Shown one piece after another: positions 14,423 to 22,690 of a stretch of 47,048 nucleotides of DNA (positions are counted from its first letter, which is position 1; the number at the start of each line of letters is the position of its first letter). The DNA is from Candidatus Thorarchaeota archaeon (GTDB lineage Archaea; Asgardarchaeota; Thorarchaeia; Thorarchaeales; Thorarchaeaceae), in the NCBI GenBank assembly GCA_016839345.1, contig JAEOUL010000114.1, positions 1 to 47,048 on the forward strand. Direction: 5' to 3'. A program made the translations under genes and the position numbers. The notes beneath the pieces are model-generated. The model did no database searches. It saw nothing but the letters and a program-made list of their open reading frames with translations, and was not told where the DNA came from.

Positions 14423-15951
14423 TTCTCAAATAATGGACCAGTAATAGATTCCACTTCTGAAATTATATTACCGGATGCCAGCAGCTCCAGTATTTTAGAT
14501 ATGTCAGGACTCAGAGGTCTGTCGTCTTCCAGCTTGGGCACAACCCTTCTGATAGCTGTGTGGACCTTCTGAAGAGGCTCTGATGGTTTCAATGGGGCCA
14601 GATAGTCAATGCCCTGACATGCGCACATGTATTCAATTGCAATTACAGTATAAGCATTCTCAAGGATAGTTGATGCTTTCCGTGAAGCTATTGTACCCAT
14701 ACTGACGTGGTCCTCTTGATCGCCACTCGTCGGAATTGAGTCAACACTAGCAGGATGAGCTAATACCTTGTTCTCGGAAACTAGTGCTGCAGCAGTATAT
14801 TGGGCAATCATCATTCCAGATTCCAAGCCACCTTCTGTGGTGAGAAAGGCAGGCAGTTCGCTTAGATGTGGGTTGACAAGTCGGTTGATTCTCCGTTCAG
14901 ATATATTGGCGATTTCAGAGATCGCAATACCAAGGAAATCCATAGCTAGAGCAACTGGCTGGCCATGAAAATTCCCGCCAGATATGACAACTCCATCATC
15001 TCCAAACACTAGAGGATTGTCAGTTGCGGAGTTGATTTCGGTTTCGAGAACACTGTATGCATATCGAATGGCATCAAGTGATGCACCATGGACTTGAGGG
15101 ATACATCTGAGTGAATACGCATCCTGTACCTTTCCACAATCAGCATGCGATTGATTGATTTCGCTATCTCTAAGAATCTCTCGAAGAGCTCGTGCAACAT
15201 CAGTTTGACCCTCATGTGGTCGTACTAAGTGTATTCTCTCATCAGATGCAGCTCGAGTTCCACGTAAAGCCTCCAAACTCATTGAAGCGGCGATTGATGC
15301 ATCCGCAATCAACCTCAAAGCATCATTCACTGTGAGCACCCCTACAGCACTCATGGGTTGTGTGCCATTAATCAGAGCGACTCCCTCTTTTGCCTGAAGA
15401 GTGACTGGGTTGATTCCAGCCGTTTTCATAGCTTCTCTCCCTCCGATCAATTTTCCATTGTAGTATGCTTCTCCTTCTCCAATCAATACCAGTGCCATAT
15501 GTGCTAGAGGAGTCAGGTCACCACTTGATCCGACTGATCCCTGTTGAGGGACATAAGGGGTCACATCCTTGTTCAACATCTCAAGTAGAGTTTCAATGAC
15601 CTCTAGGCGGATTCCAGAATATCCCTTTGCTAACGCATTGGCTCTAAGAAGCATCATACCTCGAACGACTTCACGGGAAAACGGAGGACCTACTCCCGCG
15701 CTGTGACTACGTATTAGATTAACCTGAAGACGAGCAAGATCTTCCTTGTTGATAGAAACATGTGCGAGCTCACCAAATCCAGTGTTGACGCCATATACTA
15801 CACGTTCTTCAAGAATTGCAGCTTCAACTACATCTCGGCTGCTTTGAATGCGTGATATTACTGAGTCGTCGAGCTTGACTGATTCATTATAACGAGCAAC
15901 CTTGACAACATCTTCTATTGTGAGACTCTCACCATCAACTATGACAGTCAT
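14419..15951 (-). CDS. hutH: Histidine ammonia-lyase, Ser-Ser-Gly at the cofactor site
   Basis: About 510 residues. The start at ATG 15951 (MTVIVDGESL) has GGGTGA close upstream and matches family N-termini; the ATG at 15966 is less likely. Present are the catalytic Tyr segment VVYGVNTGFGELAH, MLLRANALAKGYSGIR, and late motifs SRKASTILENAYTVIAIEYMCACQG. The 4-methylidene-imidazolone cofactor normally forms from Ala142-Ser143-Gly144; here the sequence is GSVGSSGDLTPLAH, so position 142 is Ser (codon TCA at 15526-15528), while 143 and 144 are kept. The rest looks functional and is not degraded. It should convert histidine to urocanate if the cofactor still forms. Confidence 0.92.
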   Translation of the reverse strand: MTVIVDGESLTIEDVVKVARYNESVKLDDSVISRIQSSRDVVEAAILEERVVYGVNTGFGELAHVSINKEDLARLQVNLIRSHSAGVGPPFSREVVRGMMLLRANALAKGYSGIRLEVIETLLEMLNKDVTPYVPQQGSVGSSGDLTPLAHMALVLIGEGEAYYNGKLIGGREAMKTAGINPVTLQAKEGVALINGTQPMSAVGVLTVNDALRLIADASIAASMSLEALRGTRAASDERIHLVRPHEGQTDVARALREILRDSEINQSHADCGKVQDAYSLRCIPQVHGASLDAIRYAYSVLETEINSATDNPLVFGDDGVVISGGNFHGQPVALAMDFLGIAISEIANISERRINRLVNPHLSELPAFLTTEGGLESGMMIAQYTAAALVSENKVLAHPASVDSIPTSGDQEDHVSMGTIASRKASTILENAYTVIAIEYMCACQGIDYLAPLKPSEPLQKVHTAIRRVVPKLEDDRPLSPDISKILELLASGNIISEVESITGPLFEN

Positions 15952-16043
15952 GAAATTCACCCACATTGTGCAATAGAGGTGACCTTCTTGGTCACTGCCT
16001 AGTGGTGTTCTCAGTCCCTCTCTTTAGTAATTATCGATGGTCC

Positions 16044-18083
16044 CTACCTATCATTCAAGGTTTTCTCAACCAAGTCCTCGACCAGTCCCCTCTCTGGAAT
16101 GAAAGGAAGAGAGATTTGGCCTTTTTCACCCAGACGTACATTCCACTCGACAGCAGTTTCGATTGCATTATCATTTCTTGCCCAAGCACGACGAGCCACT
16201 CCGCCCATAACATCCCAATCTAGGGCAGACCGGATTATGTTGTCTACACGCTCACTTCCATCAAGAACCAATCCAAAACCACCATTGATTGCTTTGCCTG
16301 TACCGACTCCACCACCATTCGATAATACACAGATTGTCATTCCACGGGCTACATCACCAGCCCAACATTGATGAGCCATGTCACTCATTACATTGCTTCC
16401 ATCACGAATGTTTGAAGTTTCTCTGAAGGGACTATCAGTTCCGCCTGTGTCGTGGTGATCTCTTCCAAGCATGATCGGACCGACCTTACCATTTCGAACC
16501 ATTCTATTGAACTCTAGAGCAATAGTAACACGACCACGAGCGTCAGCATACAAAATTCGAGCTTGTGACCCTACAACGAGTGCATTCTTCTCTGCATCCC
16601 TAATCCATATGTAGTTGTCTCGATCTTGACCTCTCCTTTTGGGGTCGATACAGGACATTGCCAAGCTATCAGTTACCTTAAGGTCCTCAGATTTGCCACT
16701 CAGACATACCCATCGAAACGGACCATAGCCGTAATCAAAACAGAGAGGTCCCATAATATCTTCAACGTAGGATGGGAAGATGAACCCATCCGACGTGGTT
16801 TTCCCGTTCTTTGCGATTCTTTTAACTCCTGCATCAAAGACGGCTTTCATGAAACTATTCCCATAGTCCCAGAAGTGTGTTCCACGTCTAGTCATTATTT
16901 CAATGAGTTCAAACTGTTTCTCTAACGATTTGTCCACAAGCTCATTGAATCGTTCACGATTATTCTTGAGGAGGTTTCTTCCCTCCTCAAAGGATATTCC
17001 CTGAGGAGTATACCCACCACCATAAACGTCGTGGCAGGAGGTCTGGTCAGATGCGAGTTCGACGGCGATGTCATTCTCAACTACATAATCCCATAGATCG
17101 ACAATATTCCCGTAATAACCAATTGAAACTGGTTCTTTCCTCTCACGATACTCTTTCACCCATTCAAATATCTCTTTCAAATCCTCAGAGTGTTTGCCTA
17201 ACCATCCCTGTTCGCTTCGTGTTTGAATTCTACTCTTATCGACTTCAGCGATGACTCCTATTCCACCAGCTATCTCAATCGCTTTAGCCTGCGCACCACT
17301 CATTCCTCCAAGACCTGAGGTCAAGAACACTTTACCCTTGAGGTCTTTATCTTCTGGAATTCCAAGATACATCCTCCCAGCATTGAGAAGAGTAATGTAC
17401 GTTCCATGAACTATGCCTTGGGGACCAATATACATCCATCCACCAGCTGTCATCTGGCCATAATTCGCCACACCCATGGCTGCTGCTTGATGAAATCCAT
17501 CTAAAGTATCAAACATCCCCACCATGAGACCATTGGTTGTTATGGCACGAGGAGCACCAGTATTTGATGGAAACAAACCTACAGGATGACCAGAACTGAC
17601 AACAAGTGTTTGTTGATTAGTCATTGTTTGCAAGTATCTCATGATGAGTTGATACTGCATCCAATTCTGGCATACTTGTCCACTCTCACCATATGTGACA
17701 AGTTCGTAGGGGTAGAGAGCAACATCAAAGTCAAGATTGTTATCAATCATGAGCTGTAAAGCTCGGGCTTCCAGAATTCCTTTGTACTTGTCAACAGGCT
17801 TGGCTTTGATAGGACCTTTGGGGCGATAGCGATAACCGTAGATGCGCCCCCTTGTCATGAGTTCGTCCAGAAATTCAGGTGCAAGAGTTTTATGAAGATT
17901 CTCAGGCACATAGCGGAGTGCATTCTTTACAGCTAGAACAGTTTCAGATTGAGTTAGAGTGTATCCTCTATTGGGAGCTCGTCTATACTTCGAATCGAAT
18001 ATTGGAGCAGAGGGGAGTTTTGAGGGGAGTTTGATTGTCATAGCCTTGGAAACATCGAAACTCATGGGACCACATCCATTCAA
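16044..18083 (-). CDS. hutU: Urocanate hydratase, long form
   Basis: 679 residues, as in the long eukaryote-type urocanases rather than the roughly 555-residue common bacterial form. Recognisable segments are MTNQQTLVVSSGHPVGLFPS, GGWMYIGPQGIVHGTYITLLNAGR, the NAD loop GLGGMSGAQAKA with IAEVDKSRI, ELASDQTSCHDVYGGGYTPQG, and HHDTGGTDSPFRET. It hydrates urocanate to 4-imidazolone-5-propionate using NAD as an electrophile. A TATA-like GTTTATGAAG near 18112 predicts a start close to the ATG at 18083; Met7 is an alternative. It is upstream of hutH with a 92-bp gap, so the two are likely cotranscribed. Confidence 0.95.
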   Translation of the reverse strand: MNGCGPMSFDVSKAMTIKLPSKLPSAPIFDSKYRRAPNRGYTLTQSETVLAVKNALRYVPENLHKTLAPEFLDELMTRGRIYGYRYRPKGPIKAKPVDKYKGILEARALQLMIDNNLDFDVALYPYELVTYGESGQVCQNWMQYQLIMRYLQTMTNQQTLVVSSGHPVGLFPSNTGAPRAITTNGLMVGMFDTLDGFHQAAAMGVANYGQMTAGGWMYIGPQGIVHGTYITLLNAGRMYLGIPEDKDLKGKVFLTSGLGGMSGAQAKAIEIAGGIGVIAEVDKSRIQTRSEQGWLGKHSEDLKEIFEWVKEYRERKEPVSIGYYGNIVDLWDYVVENDIAVELASDQTSCHDVYGGGYTPQGISFEEGRNLLKNNRERFNELVDKSLEKQFELIEIMTRRGTHFWDYGNSFMKAVFDAGVKRIAKNGKTTSDGFIFPSYVEDIMGPLCFDYGYGPFRWVCLSGKSEDLKVTDSLAMSCIDPKRRGQDRDNYIWIRDAEKNALVVGSQARILYADARGRVTIALEFNRMVRNGKVGPIMLGRDHHDTGGTDSPFRETSNIRDGSNVMSDMAHQCWAGDVARGMTICVLSNGGGVGTGKAINGGFGLVLDGSERVDNIIRSALDWDVMGGVARRAWARNDNAIETAVEWNVRLGEKGQISLPFIPERGLVEDLVEKTLNDR

Positions 18084-18159
18084 TACGTTGTTTCTATCAG
18101 CGGTCCTTCATAAACAAGTCGGATACATCAAAAAGAACATGCTAAGATATCGAATAAAA

Positions 18160-18555
18160 TCAAAGTGTAGGGGGAAGTAAAACATCAAACATAGTATCTG
18201 AAGGACTGTTTTCAAACTCTAAATATGCTGTGTAGATTCCTTCTCTTGTCATAATACCCAGAGTGAAACCTGAATCAGCAAGAGAGAGTAGATACTCGAG
18301 ATGTTTGATTAGGTTTTGTACGAAACTTCTCACTTCTAGACCTGTGATATCGTCAGGAGGGGCTGAAATTGATCCAAGAGGAAGGGAAACTTCAACCTCG
18401 ATTCTCTTTTCCTCAGAATGGTCAGTATTCCTGACTCCAAGGATTCGAACCCAATCGTTCTCGTACAGTATTGAAATACATTCTTCATCCTCAGATTTTA
18501 GAGTTCGATTCACCAACTGTTTCCATCTAGATTTGAGTTCTAAGCGTGATGTCAT
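18160..18555 (-). CDS. Unknown protein coupled to a winged-helix regulator
   Basis: 131 residues from the ATG at 18555, which overlaps the stop of the upstream regulator gene as ATGA; this coupling decides the start against longer versions of the frame. It is a soluble alpha/beta protein: a strand region (WVRILGVRNTDHS, RIEVEVSLPLG), a helix (VRSFVQNLIKHLEYLLSLAD), then strands (FTLGIMTREGIYTAYLEFE). I recognise no family. The tight coupling suggests a sensor or partner for the regulator. Neither cysteines nor metal motifs are visible. Confidence 0.55.
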   Translation of the reverse strand: MTSRLELKSRWKQLVNRTLKSEDEECISILYENDWVRILGVRNTDHSEEKRIEVEVSLPLGSISAPPDDITGLEVRSFVQNLIKHLEYLLSLADSGFTLGIMTREGIYTAYLEFENSPSDTMFDVLLPPTL

Positions 18556-18821
18556 TGGACCACCAGCCCATATCTTAGAAATACAGCTGAGGCATTCTCT
18601 TGGTTGACACTGTAGAGGGTTCTTCTCATATCTCTGAGATTCGGTATTCTCTCGCATAAATCAGAATCAACTAACCGATCTAATGCAAATGTCACAGTTC
18701 GGAGAGGCAACATTGTTTCTTTGCTGATTGCTTTTGGAGAAAGTGGACCTCTCTTTGTCAGAAATGCTAGAATTCGAAGTGCACTTTTTGGTAGTTTTAC
18801 TGATTGCATGATATGCACCAT
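18552..18821 (-). CDS. Small winged-helix regulator, paralogue 1
   Basis: 89 residues, a minimal MarR-like winged helix: ALRILAFLTKRGPLSPKAISKE, recognition helix LRTVTFALDRLVDSDL, wing CERIPNLRDMRRTLYSVN. It is clearly paralogous to the protein at 20164, sharing RILAFL/AILSAL, GPLSPKAIS/GPMCPKEIS, RTVTFAL/RTVSFAL and the diagnostic IPNLxDMRRxxYxVN. It is divergent from the Fe-S protein gene at 19035 across about 200 bp and translationally coupled to the unknown gene at 18160. It likely regulates one or both. Confidence 0.75.
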   Translation of the reverse strand: MVHIMQSVKLPKSALRILAFLTKRGPLSPKAISKETMLPLRTVTFALDRLVDSDLCERIPNLRDMRRTLYSVNQENASAVFLRYGLVVQ

Positions 18822-19034
18822 AATTAAAGGAATTCACAATTGGATTTGTATGCATGTTACGTCCTATATTCTGAAATCTGCAGAGTAATGCGTACTATCG
18901 AGTAACTTTGTGAATCGATAGCTTCGGAAAATTACATAACGTAAATAGCCGAAGGCGTCGTGTTTTTTAGATATGATATGATTTCCATGAATCGAAAGTA
19001 GATTCCGTTCCGTCAAGGTTTGAGGATTGGTCCA

Positions 19035-20162
19035 ATGAGTAGTATTTGGTCGAAAGCCAGAAAAAACACACCAGAGATTGATTGCGGTCTTTGTGGGTTT
19101 CCCACTTGTGCAACATTCGCCCGTACTCTTGTATCAGAGGGGATCGCAATTTCTAAATGTCCGATCCTATCTTTGGAAATATATAGAGAGAGAAGAGAAG
19201 AACTGACCAAGCTCCCCATAGATTCGCGGACAATTATCAAACCAGCTCCAGAGCAACCTGAAGGAGGCGTTCTTCTATCAAAACCATGTATGGACGCACC
19301 AGACCTTCTGATGGCAGAAATGCGTATCTTCAATGGTGTAGAACCAGGACTACCGCAAAGATTCGGAGTGCTCGATCCCGTAATTCTCTGTTGGTTGCTT
19401 GATTGCGTATCGTCAAAATACCAGGATATGCGATGTAGTAAGGAACTTGCGTATGCGTGGGGGGATATGGAAGAAATCAAAGTTCACATTCTAAGGGATG
19501 GCAGGGTGAGAATGCGTCGTGCAAGAGGAAAGGAACACGCTCTCGAGTCATTCAGGATCATTGAACGGACTGTGATTGGCGCAGCAGTCTGTAATTGCTG
19601 TGGCCACGACCTTCTATCAGTCCTTTCAGGATTCGCTCCACCATCCACAGAAGAAATTCATCCTGTACTAAAAGCGGGTAGCACTCTATATCTTAATCCA
19701 GACCAGATAGAATGGACTCTGAATAGTCCGTCGGGTGAGCACAATTTTGGGAAGAGAATGTTAGAACTGATTGAACCCATACATGCAAGTCTAGTAAGTC
19801 AGCTCGATCTCATGATTATGGGAGATTTCAAATCTGAGAGTATTTTCGATGCAAGACCGAAAATCTGTAGTTTCATTAACCTAATGTTTGAGCAACCAGC
19901 ACAAGACTATCTGGTTGTGCTCCTGAAAGGATTAGCCCAAGCCTTCTTTTTGGACAACGCATTGCGGGCTCTAGCAGATATCAGACTCTTTATACACGAA
20001 CAAAAGACAGAAGCAGACTTTGTCATCCAGCTATTGAAGAATGCTCGGAATGAAGACATGAAGGCTTATCAAGTGGCTTCCTTGAACAGTGGATTGATTC
20101 CCTTGCTGGCACACGCCAAACGTGTGGCCCGGAGTTTAAGTCTCTTTGAGATGTGGATATGA
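19035..20162 (+). CDS. Fe-S protein with ACS/corrinoid-type 4Fe-4S motif
   Basis: About 375 residues. Near the N-terminus is IDCGLCGFPTCATFARTLVSEGIAISKCP, i.e. C-x2-C-x4-C-x16-C, the 4Fe-4S motif of the corrinoid/iron-sulfur protein large subunit and related ferredoxin-like domains (PF04060 type). The remaining 310 residues are unrecognised; they include a cysteine cluster AVCNCCGHDL near residue 190 and a helical C-terminal half. A TATA-like TTTTTTAGATATG near 18970 may drive it. It stops one base before the end of the convergent winged-helix gene and lies between two paralogous regulators. A redox or one-carbon role is possible but not shown. ATG 19035 is chosen, with GAGG upstream, over TTG 19020. 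Confidence 0.65.
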   Translation: MSSIWSKARKNTPEIDCGLCGFPTCATFARTLVSEGIAISKCPILSLEIYRERREELTKLPIDSRTIIKPAPEQPEGGVLLSKPCMDAPDLLMAEMRIFNGVEPGLPQRFGVLDPVILCWLLDCVSSKYQDMRCSKELAYAWGDMEEIKVHILRDGRVRMRRARGKEHALESFRIIERTVIGAAVCNCCGHDLLSVLSGFAPPSTEEIHPVLKAGSTLYLNPDQIEWTLNSPSGEHNFGKRMLELIEPIHASLVSQLDLMIMGDFKSESIFDARPKICSFINLMFEQPAQDYLVVLLKGLAQAFFLDNALRALADIRLFIHEQKTEADFVIQLLKNARNEDMKAYQVASLNSGLIPLLAHAKRVARSLSLFEMWI

Positions 20163-20163
20163 T

Positions 20164-20499
20164 CTAAGCTACCTTTCTCCATGCCAATGGCGAAACCATT
20201 GAAGTATAATTTGTGTCTTTATACTTCTCTAAGAGCTGTTTAGCGACCTCAAGATTCACGTAATATTTTGGTCGTCTCATATCATTAAGATTTGGAATCC
20301 TTCGTAGTATCTTCTTACTCAGGAGCTTTCGAAGAGCGAAGCTTACTGTACGGGGTGCCATATCTAATTTCACACTGATCTCTTTGGGACACATTGGACC
20401 CTCAATTATCAGTGCGCTCAAGATTGCAAATGTACTTCTTGGAGTTCGTCCTGGGCCAATAGACACCTTCATTTCCTCCGTAGTTCTAGATACGTTCAT
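20164..20499 (-). CDS. Small winged-helix regulator, paralogue 2
   Basis: 111 residues with the same core as the protein at 18552: AILSALIIEGPMCPKEISVKL, recognition helix APRTVSFALRKLLSKKIL, wing RRIPNLNDMRRPKYYVN. It carries about 18 extra residues at the N-terminus and a short tail. It is divergent from the VOC gene at 20647 and tail-to-tail with the Fe-S gene. The 147-bp divergent region contains a long inverted repeat and a palindrome suited to a dimeric regulator. Confidence 0.75.
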   Translation of the reverse strand: MNVSRTTEEMKVSIGPGRTPRSTFAILSALIIEGPMCPKEISVKLDMAPRTVSFALRKLLSKKILRRIPNLNDMRRPKYYVNLEVAKQLLEKYKDTNYTSMVSPLAWRKVA

Positions 20500-20571
20500 T
20501 CAGTATGCAAAGAATATCTATTTGCGTGAAGCTCCAGTGTTTGGATTTAACTTGATAGTAGTTTTTTTTAG

Positions 20572-20612
20572 CTCAAATCCGAAGTGCTGTGTTTGGATTT
20601 GAGACAATTGTC
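20572..20612. promoter_or_regulatory. Inverted repeat and palindrome between divergent genes
   Basis: CTCAAATCC (20572-20580) is repeated inverted as GGATTTGAG (20595-20603), nine perfect pairs with a 14-base spacer. It is followed directly by the palindrome GACAATTGTC (20603-20612). A further TGTTTGGATTT copy lies at about 20538. They sit upstream of the VOC gene and of the regulator gene. Confidence 0.45.
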
Positions 20613-20646
20613 TTCTCCCAAAAAATATCAAGACGTAGTCTCCTAG

Positions 20647-21021
20647 ATGAGGTGGGTTTGTAGATTGGCAGGGATTATATTCTTCAGAACCAGAATGTTG
20701 GGCGAGATTGTAGATTTCTATGTTAATGATATAGGCATGCACATTTGGTTGGAACAAGAGGACTGCACAATTCTCAGTCATGGAAACCTATTGCTTGGTT
20801 TTTGTCACCATGAAATTGGAGAGATTGAGGGTCTGATTACTTTCTTCTATCCTGCAGAGGAGGATGTTGATTCGATGTATGAACTCCTTCAGCATATAGC
20901 AACAACTGAGCCTGTATTAAATGAAAAGTATCAGATTTACCAGTTCTTTGCAGAAGACCCAGAGGGCAGAACTTTAGAGTTTCAAGCATTCCTTCATCCT
21001 GTGGAACCAATTGGATTCTAA
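20647..21021 (+). CDS. VOC-superfamily (glyoxalase-like) protein
   Basis: 124 residues with one VOC beta-alpha-beta-beta-beta pair: GIIFFRTRMLGEIVDFYVNDIGMHIWLEQEDCTILSHGNLLLGF, then GLITFFYPAEEDVDSMYELL, and QIYQFFAEDPEGRTLEFQAF. The final E in RTLEFQAF sits at the usual metal-ligand position; the other ligands are less clear. VOC proteins include glyoxalases, dioxygenases and resistance proteins, so no reaction is assigned. A TTG at 20665 with GAGGTGG upstream would begin the protein directly at the first strand and is an alternative start. Confidence 0.75.
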   Translation: MRWVCRLAGIIFFRTRMLGEIVDFYVNDIGMHIWLEQEDCTILSHGNLLLGFCHHEIGEIEGLITFFYPAEEDVDSMYELLQHIATTEPVLNEKYQIYQFFAEDPEGRTLEFQAFLHPVEPIGF

Positions 21022-21881
21022 GCCTCAATCTGAGTTTTCAGTAGCTGACGAATTGATCCATCCGAACATCCAAAATAGACTGAACTATCATCCAATGTGA
21101 GGACTTCAATTCTCCCAGGAACTTTGATACAGAGAACTTCAGTCCAATCAGATTTTGAATAAACCCTCAGAGTCTTATCATCGGATATCGAATATACAAA
21201 TACACCATCAATTGCAACTGAATTCACATTATCTGTATGACCATCAAGAACTGATACACAGCTCCAATCCTTCTTATCCCAAACACGAACGGAACTCTCA
21301 AACTTTGGTGGTCGTGGTGAGCCAGGACCACCCCACCAGAGTTCGCCTGAGCCTGAATAGACATACGCATCATCAACAGCTAGGGAGAGAATGTTTGACC
21401 CATGACCTTCTAGTGAAGTTATTCGATCAAGTCCATCTCGTGAAAAGACATTCGTACAATCATCTATCCCTCCAGCGTATATGTAGTTGTAATCAATTGC
21501 TAGAGAGAGAACAAAGTGTCTTTGTCCGTTCACAGAACCACTAACACTCCAATCTGCCTTATCCCATATTATGACTCTCGAACCTCCATCTCCAGAAAAC
21601 AAGTGCAAATCATCAGATGCAAGGCAAAACACACTACCCTGTGGACCATCAAGGGTTCTTACAAGGTCCAATTTCTTTCTATCATAGATGCCTATTGTAG
21701 CGTCTTCCCAAGTCGACCCTCCGTACAAGTAATGTTCGTCGGTAAGAAGTGATAGCAAGTATGTTTTACTATGACTTTGAAACTGTCGTGATTCTGAAGA
21801 ATCGGATTTTTTCCATATCATAATTGAGCCTTGATTATTAGCTGCATACAAATTCTCTGAATCATTAGATAGTGCTGTCAA
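21018..21881 (-). CDS. WD40-like seven-bladed propeller
   Basis: 287 residues with seven repeats of about 40, each with an LSLAVDDAYVYSGS-type strand pair and an RVWDKKDW- or IIWDKADW-type ending. No signal peptide, membrane segment or extra domain, so it is a soluble cytoplasmic scaffold-type protein. A GG/P-rich insert (WWGGPGSPRPP) lies in blade five. The TTG start at 21881 fits a TATA box (AATATTTATT, about 21897-21906), which predicts a transcript start near 21877-21880, i.e. leaderless. It overlaps the end of the VOC gene by 4 bp, convergent. Confidence 0.75.
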   Translation of the reverse strand: MTALSNDSENLYAANNQGSIMIWKKSDSSESRQFQSHSKTYLLSLLTDEHYLYGGSTWEDATIGIYDRKKLDLVRTLDGPQGSVFCLASDDLHLFSGDGGSRVIIWDKADWSVSGSVNGQRHFVLSLAIDYNYIYAGGIDDCTNVFSRDGLDRITSLEGHGSNILSLAVDDAYVYSGSGELWWGGPGSPRPPKFESSVRVWDKKDWSCVSVLDGHTDNVNSVAIDGVFVYSISDDKTLRVYSKSDWTEVLCIKVPGRIEVLTLDDSSVYFGCSDGSIRQLLKTQIEA

Positions 21882-22021
21882 AAAGCTTGATGAATAAATA
21901 TTATCAAGAATCCTGGGGCGATTGTCTGAGAGCTTGTTATTATTCGTTGAAATGGTTCATCCCTGGATATTGAAATGACCAGCTGCATTTACATCTTATT
22001 AAAGCCAAGAAAAAGGAGTTG

Positions 22022-22612
22022 TTAGATTGCAACGAGAGTACTGCTCTCAGCAGTCCACCCAAGCTGTTTGGCAGTCTTGAAAGCCTCGCTTGATTCATTA
22101 TATTTTCCAACAATCCACAGGACCAGGCGAAGTTTATTCCACAGATTGGGATTAGCCTTATCCTCCTTGATCTCCTTTCTGACGTTTTTCACCATTTTCT
22201 TGTACTGTTTTATCTCAAGTTTTCTGGATGCAGCTGCTTTCTGAAGGATTTCGTGAATCTGTTCACTCAATATTCCAACAGGGTATTTCAGAAACTCGTC
22301 CGACCGGTCTCGCATGAAGCTATTGATTGCAGATTTTGGGGTGTCTTTTACTCGCCAAAGCTCTCCTGTCACTAATTGTTCTTCATAACCATTCTGCATG
22401 AACTCTACTAGTTCATTTAGATTCCTAGTAACATCATGATCATCACCGAGGGTTTTTCGACACCAGTCTAACTCCCGATAGACAAGCTCAGAACCAACAT
22501 CATACATAACACTAGGGGTGGCTTCAATCATCTTCAAATCAGTCAAGAGGTCCTTTATCGTGTATTGCTTCCGTTTTGGTAATTTTGTAGCCACAGTACG
22601 TGCACCAACCAA
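22022..22612 (-). CDS. Helical, TPR-like protein of unknown function
   Basis: 196 residues, almost all helical and charged. The last 40 residues (ANPNLWNKLRLVLWIVGKYNESSEAFKTAKQLGW) look like one TPR hairpin; the middle is a lysine-rich helix (RKLEIKQYKKMVKNVRKEIKED). The TTG start at 22612 lies about 25 bases after a TATA-like GATTTATC, consistent with a leaderless transcript. It lies 78 bp downstream of the ECF transporter genes on the same strand but appears to have its own promoter. No partner can be named. Confidence 0.6.
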   Translation of the reverse strand: MVGARTVATKLPKRKQYTIKDLLTDLKMIEATPSVMYDVGSELVYRELDWCRKTLGDDHDVTRNLNELVEFMQNGYEEQLVTGELWRVKDTPKSAINSFMRDRSDEFLKYPVGILSEQIHEILQKAAASRKLEIKQYKKMVKNVRKEIKEDKANPNLWNKLRLVLWIVGKYNESSEAFKTAKQLGWTAESSTLVAI

Positions 22613-22690
22613 TTCTCTTGGATAGTTCTCAGATAAATCATCTGAGTAGATAGGTCAACAATTAATCTACGAGTTACAAGAAAAAAGTAT

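Noticed and set aside
18555..18657. A longer N-terminus for the unknown protein at 18160
   Set aside because: The upstream part is the shadow of the winged-helix gene in another frame; the ATGA overlap marks the start.
20518..20781. Minus-strand frame overlapping the VOC gene start
   Set aside because: It overlaps the VOC gene and the regulatory inverted repeats, with no plausible start or homology.
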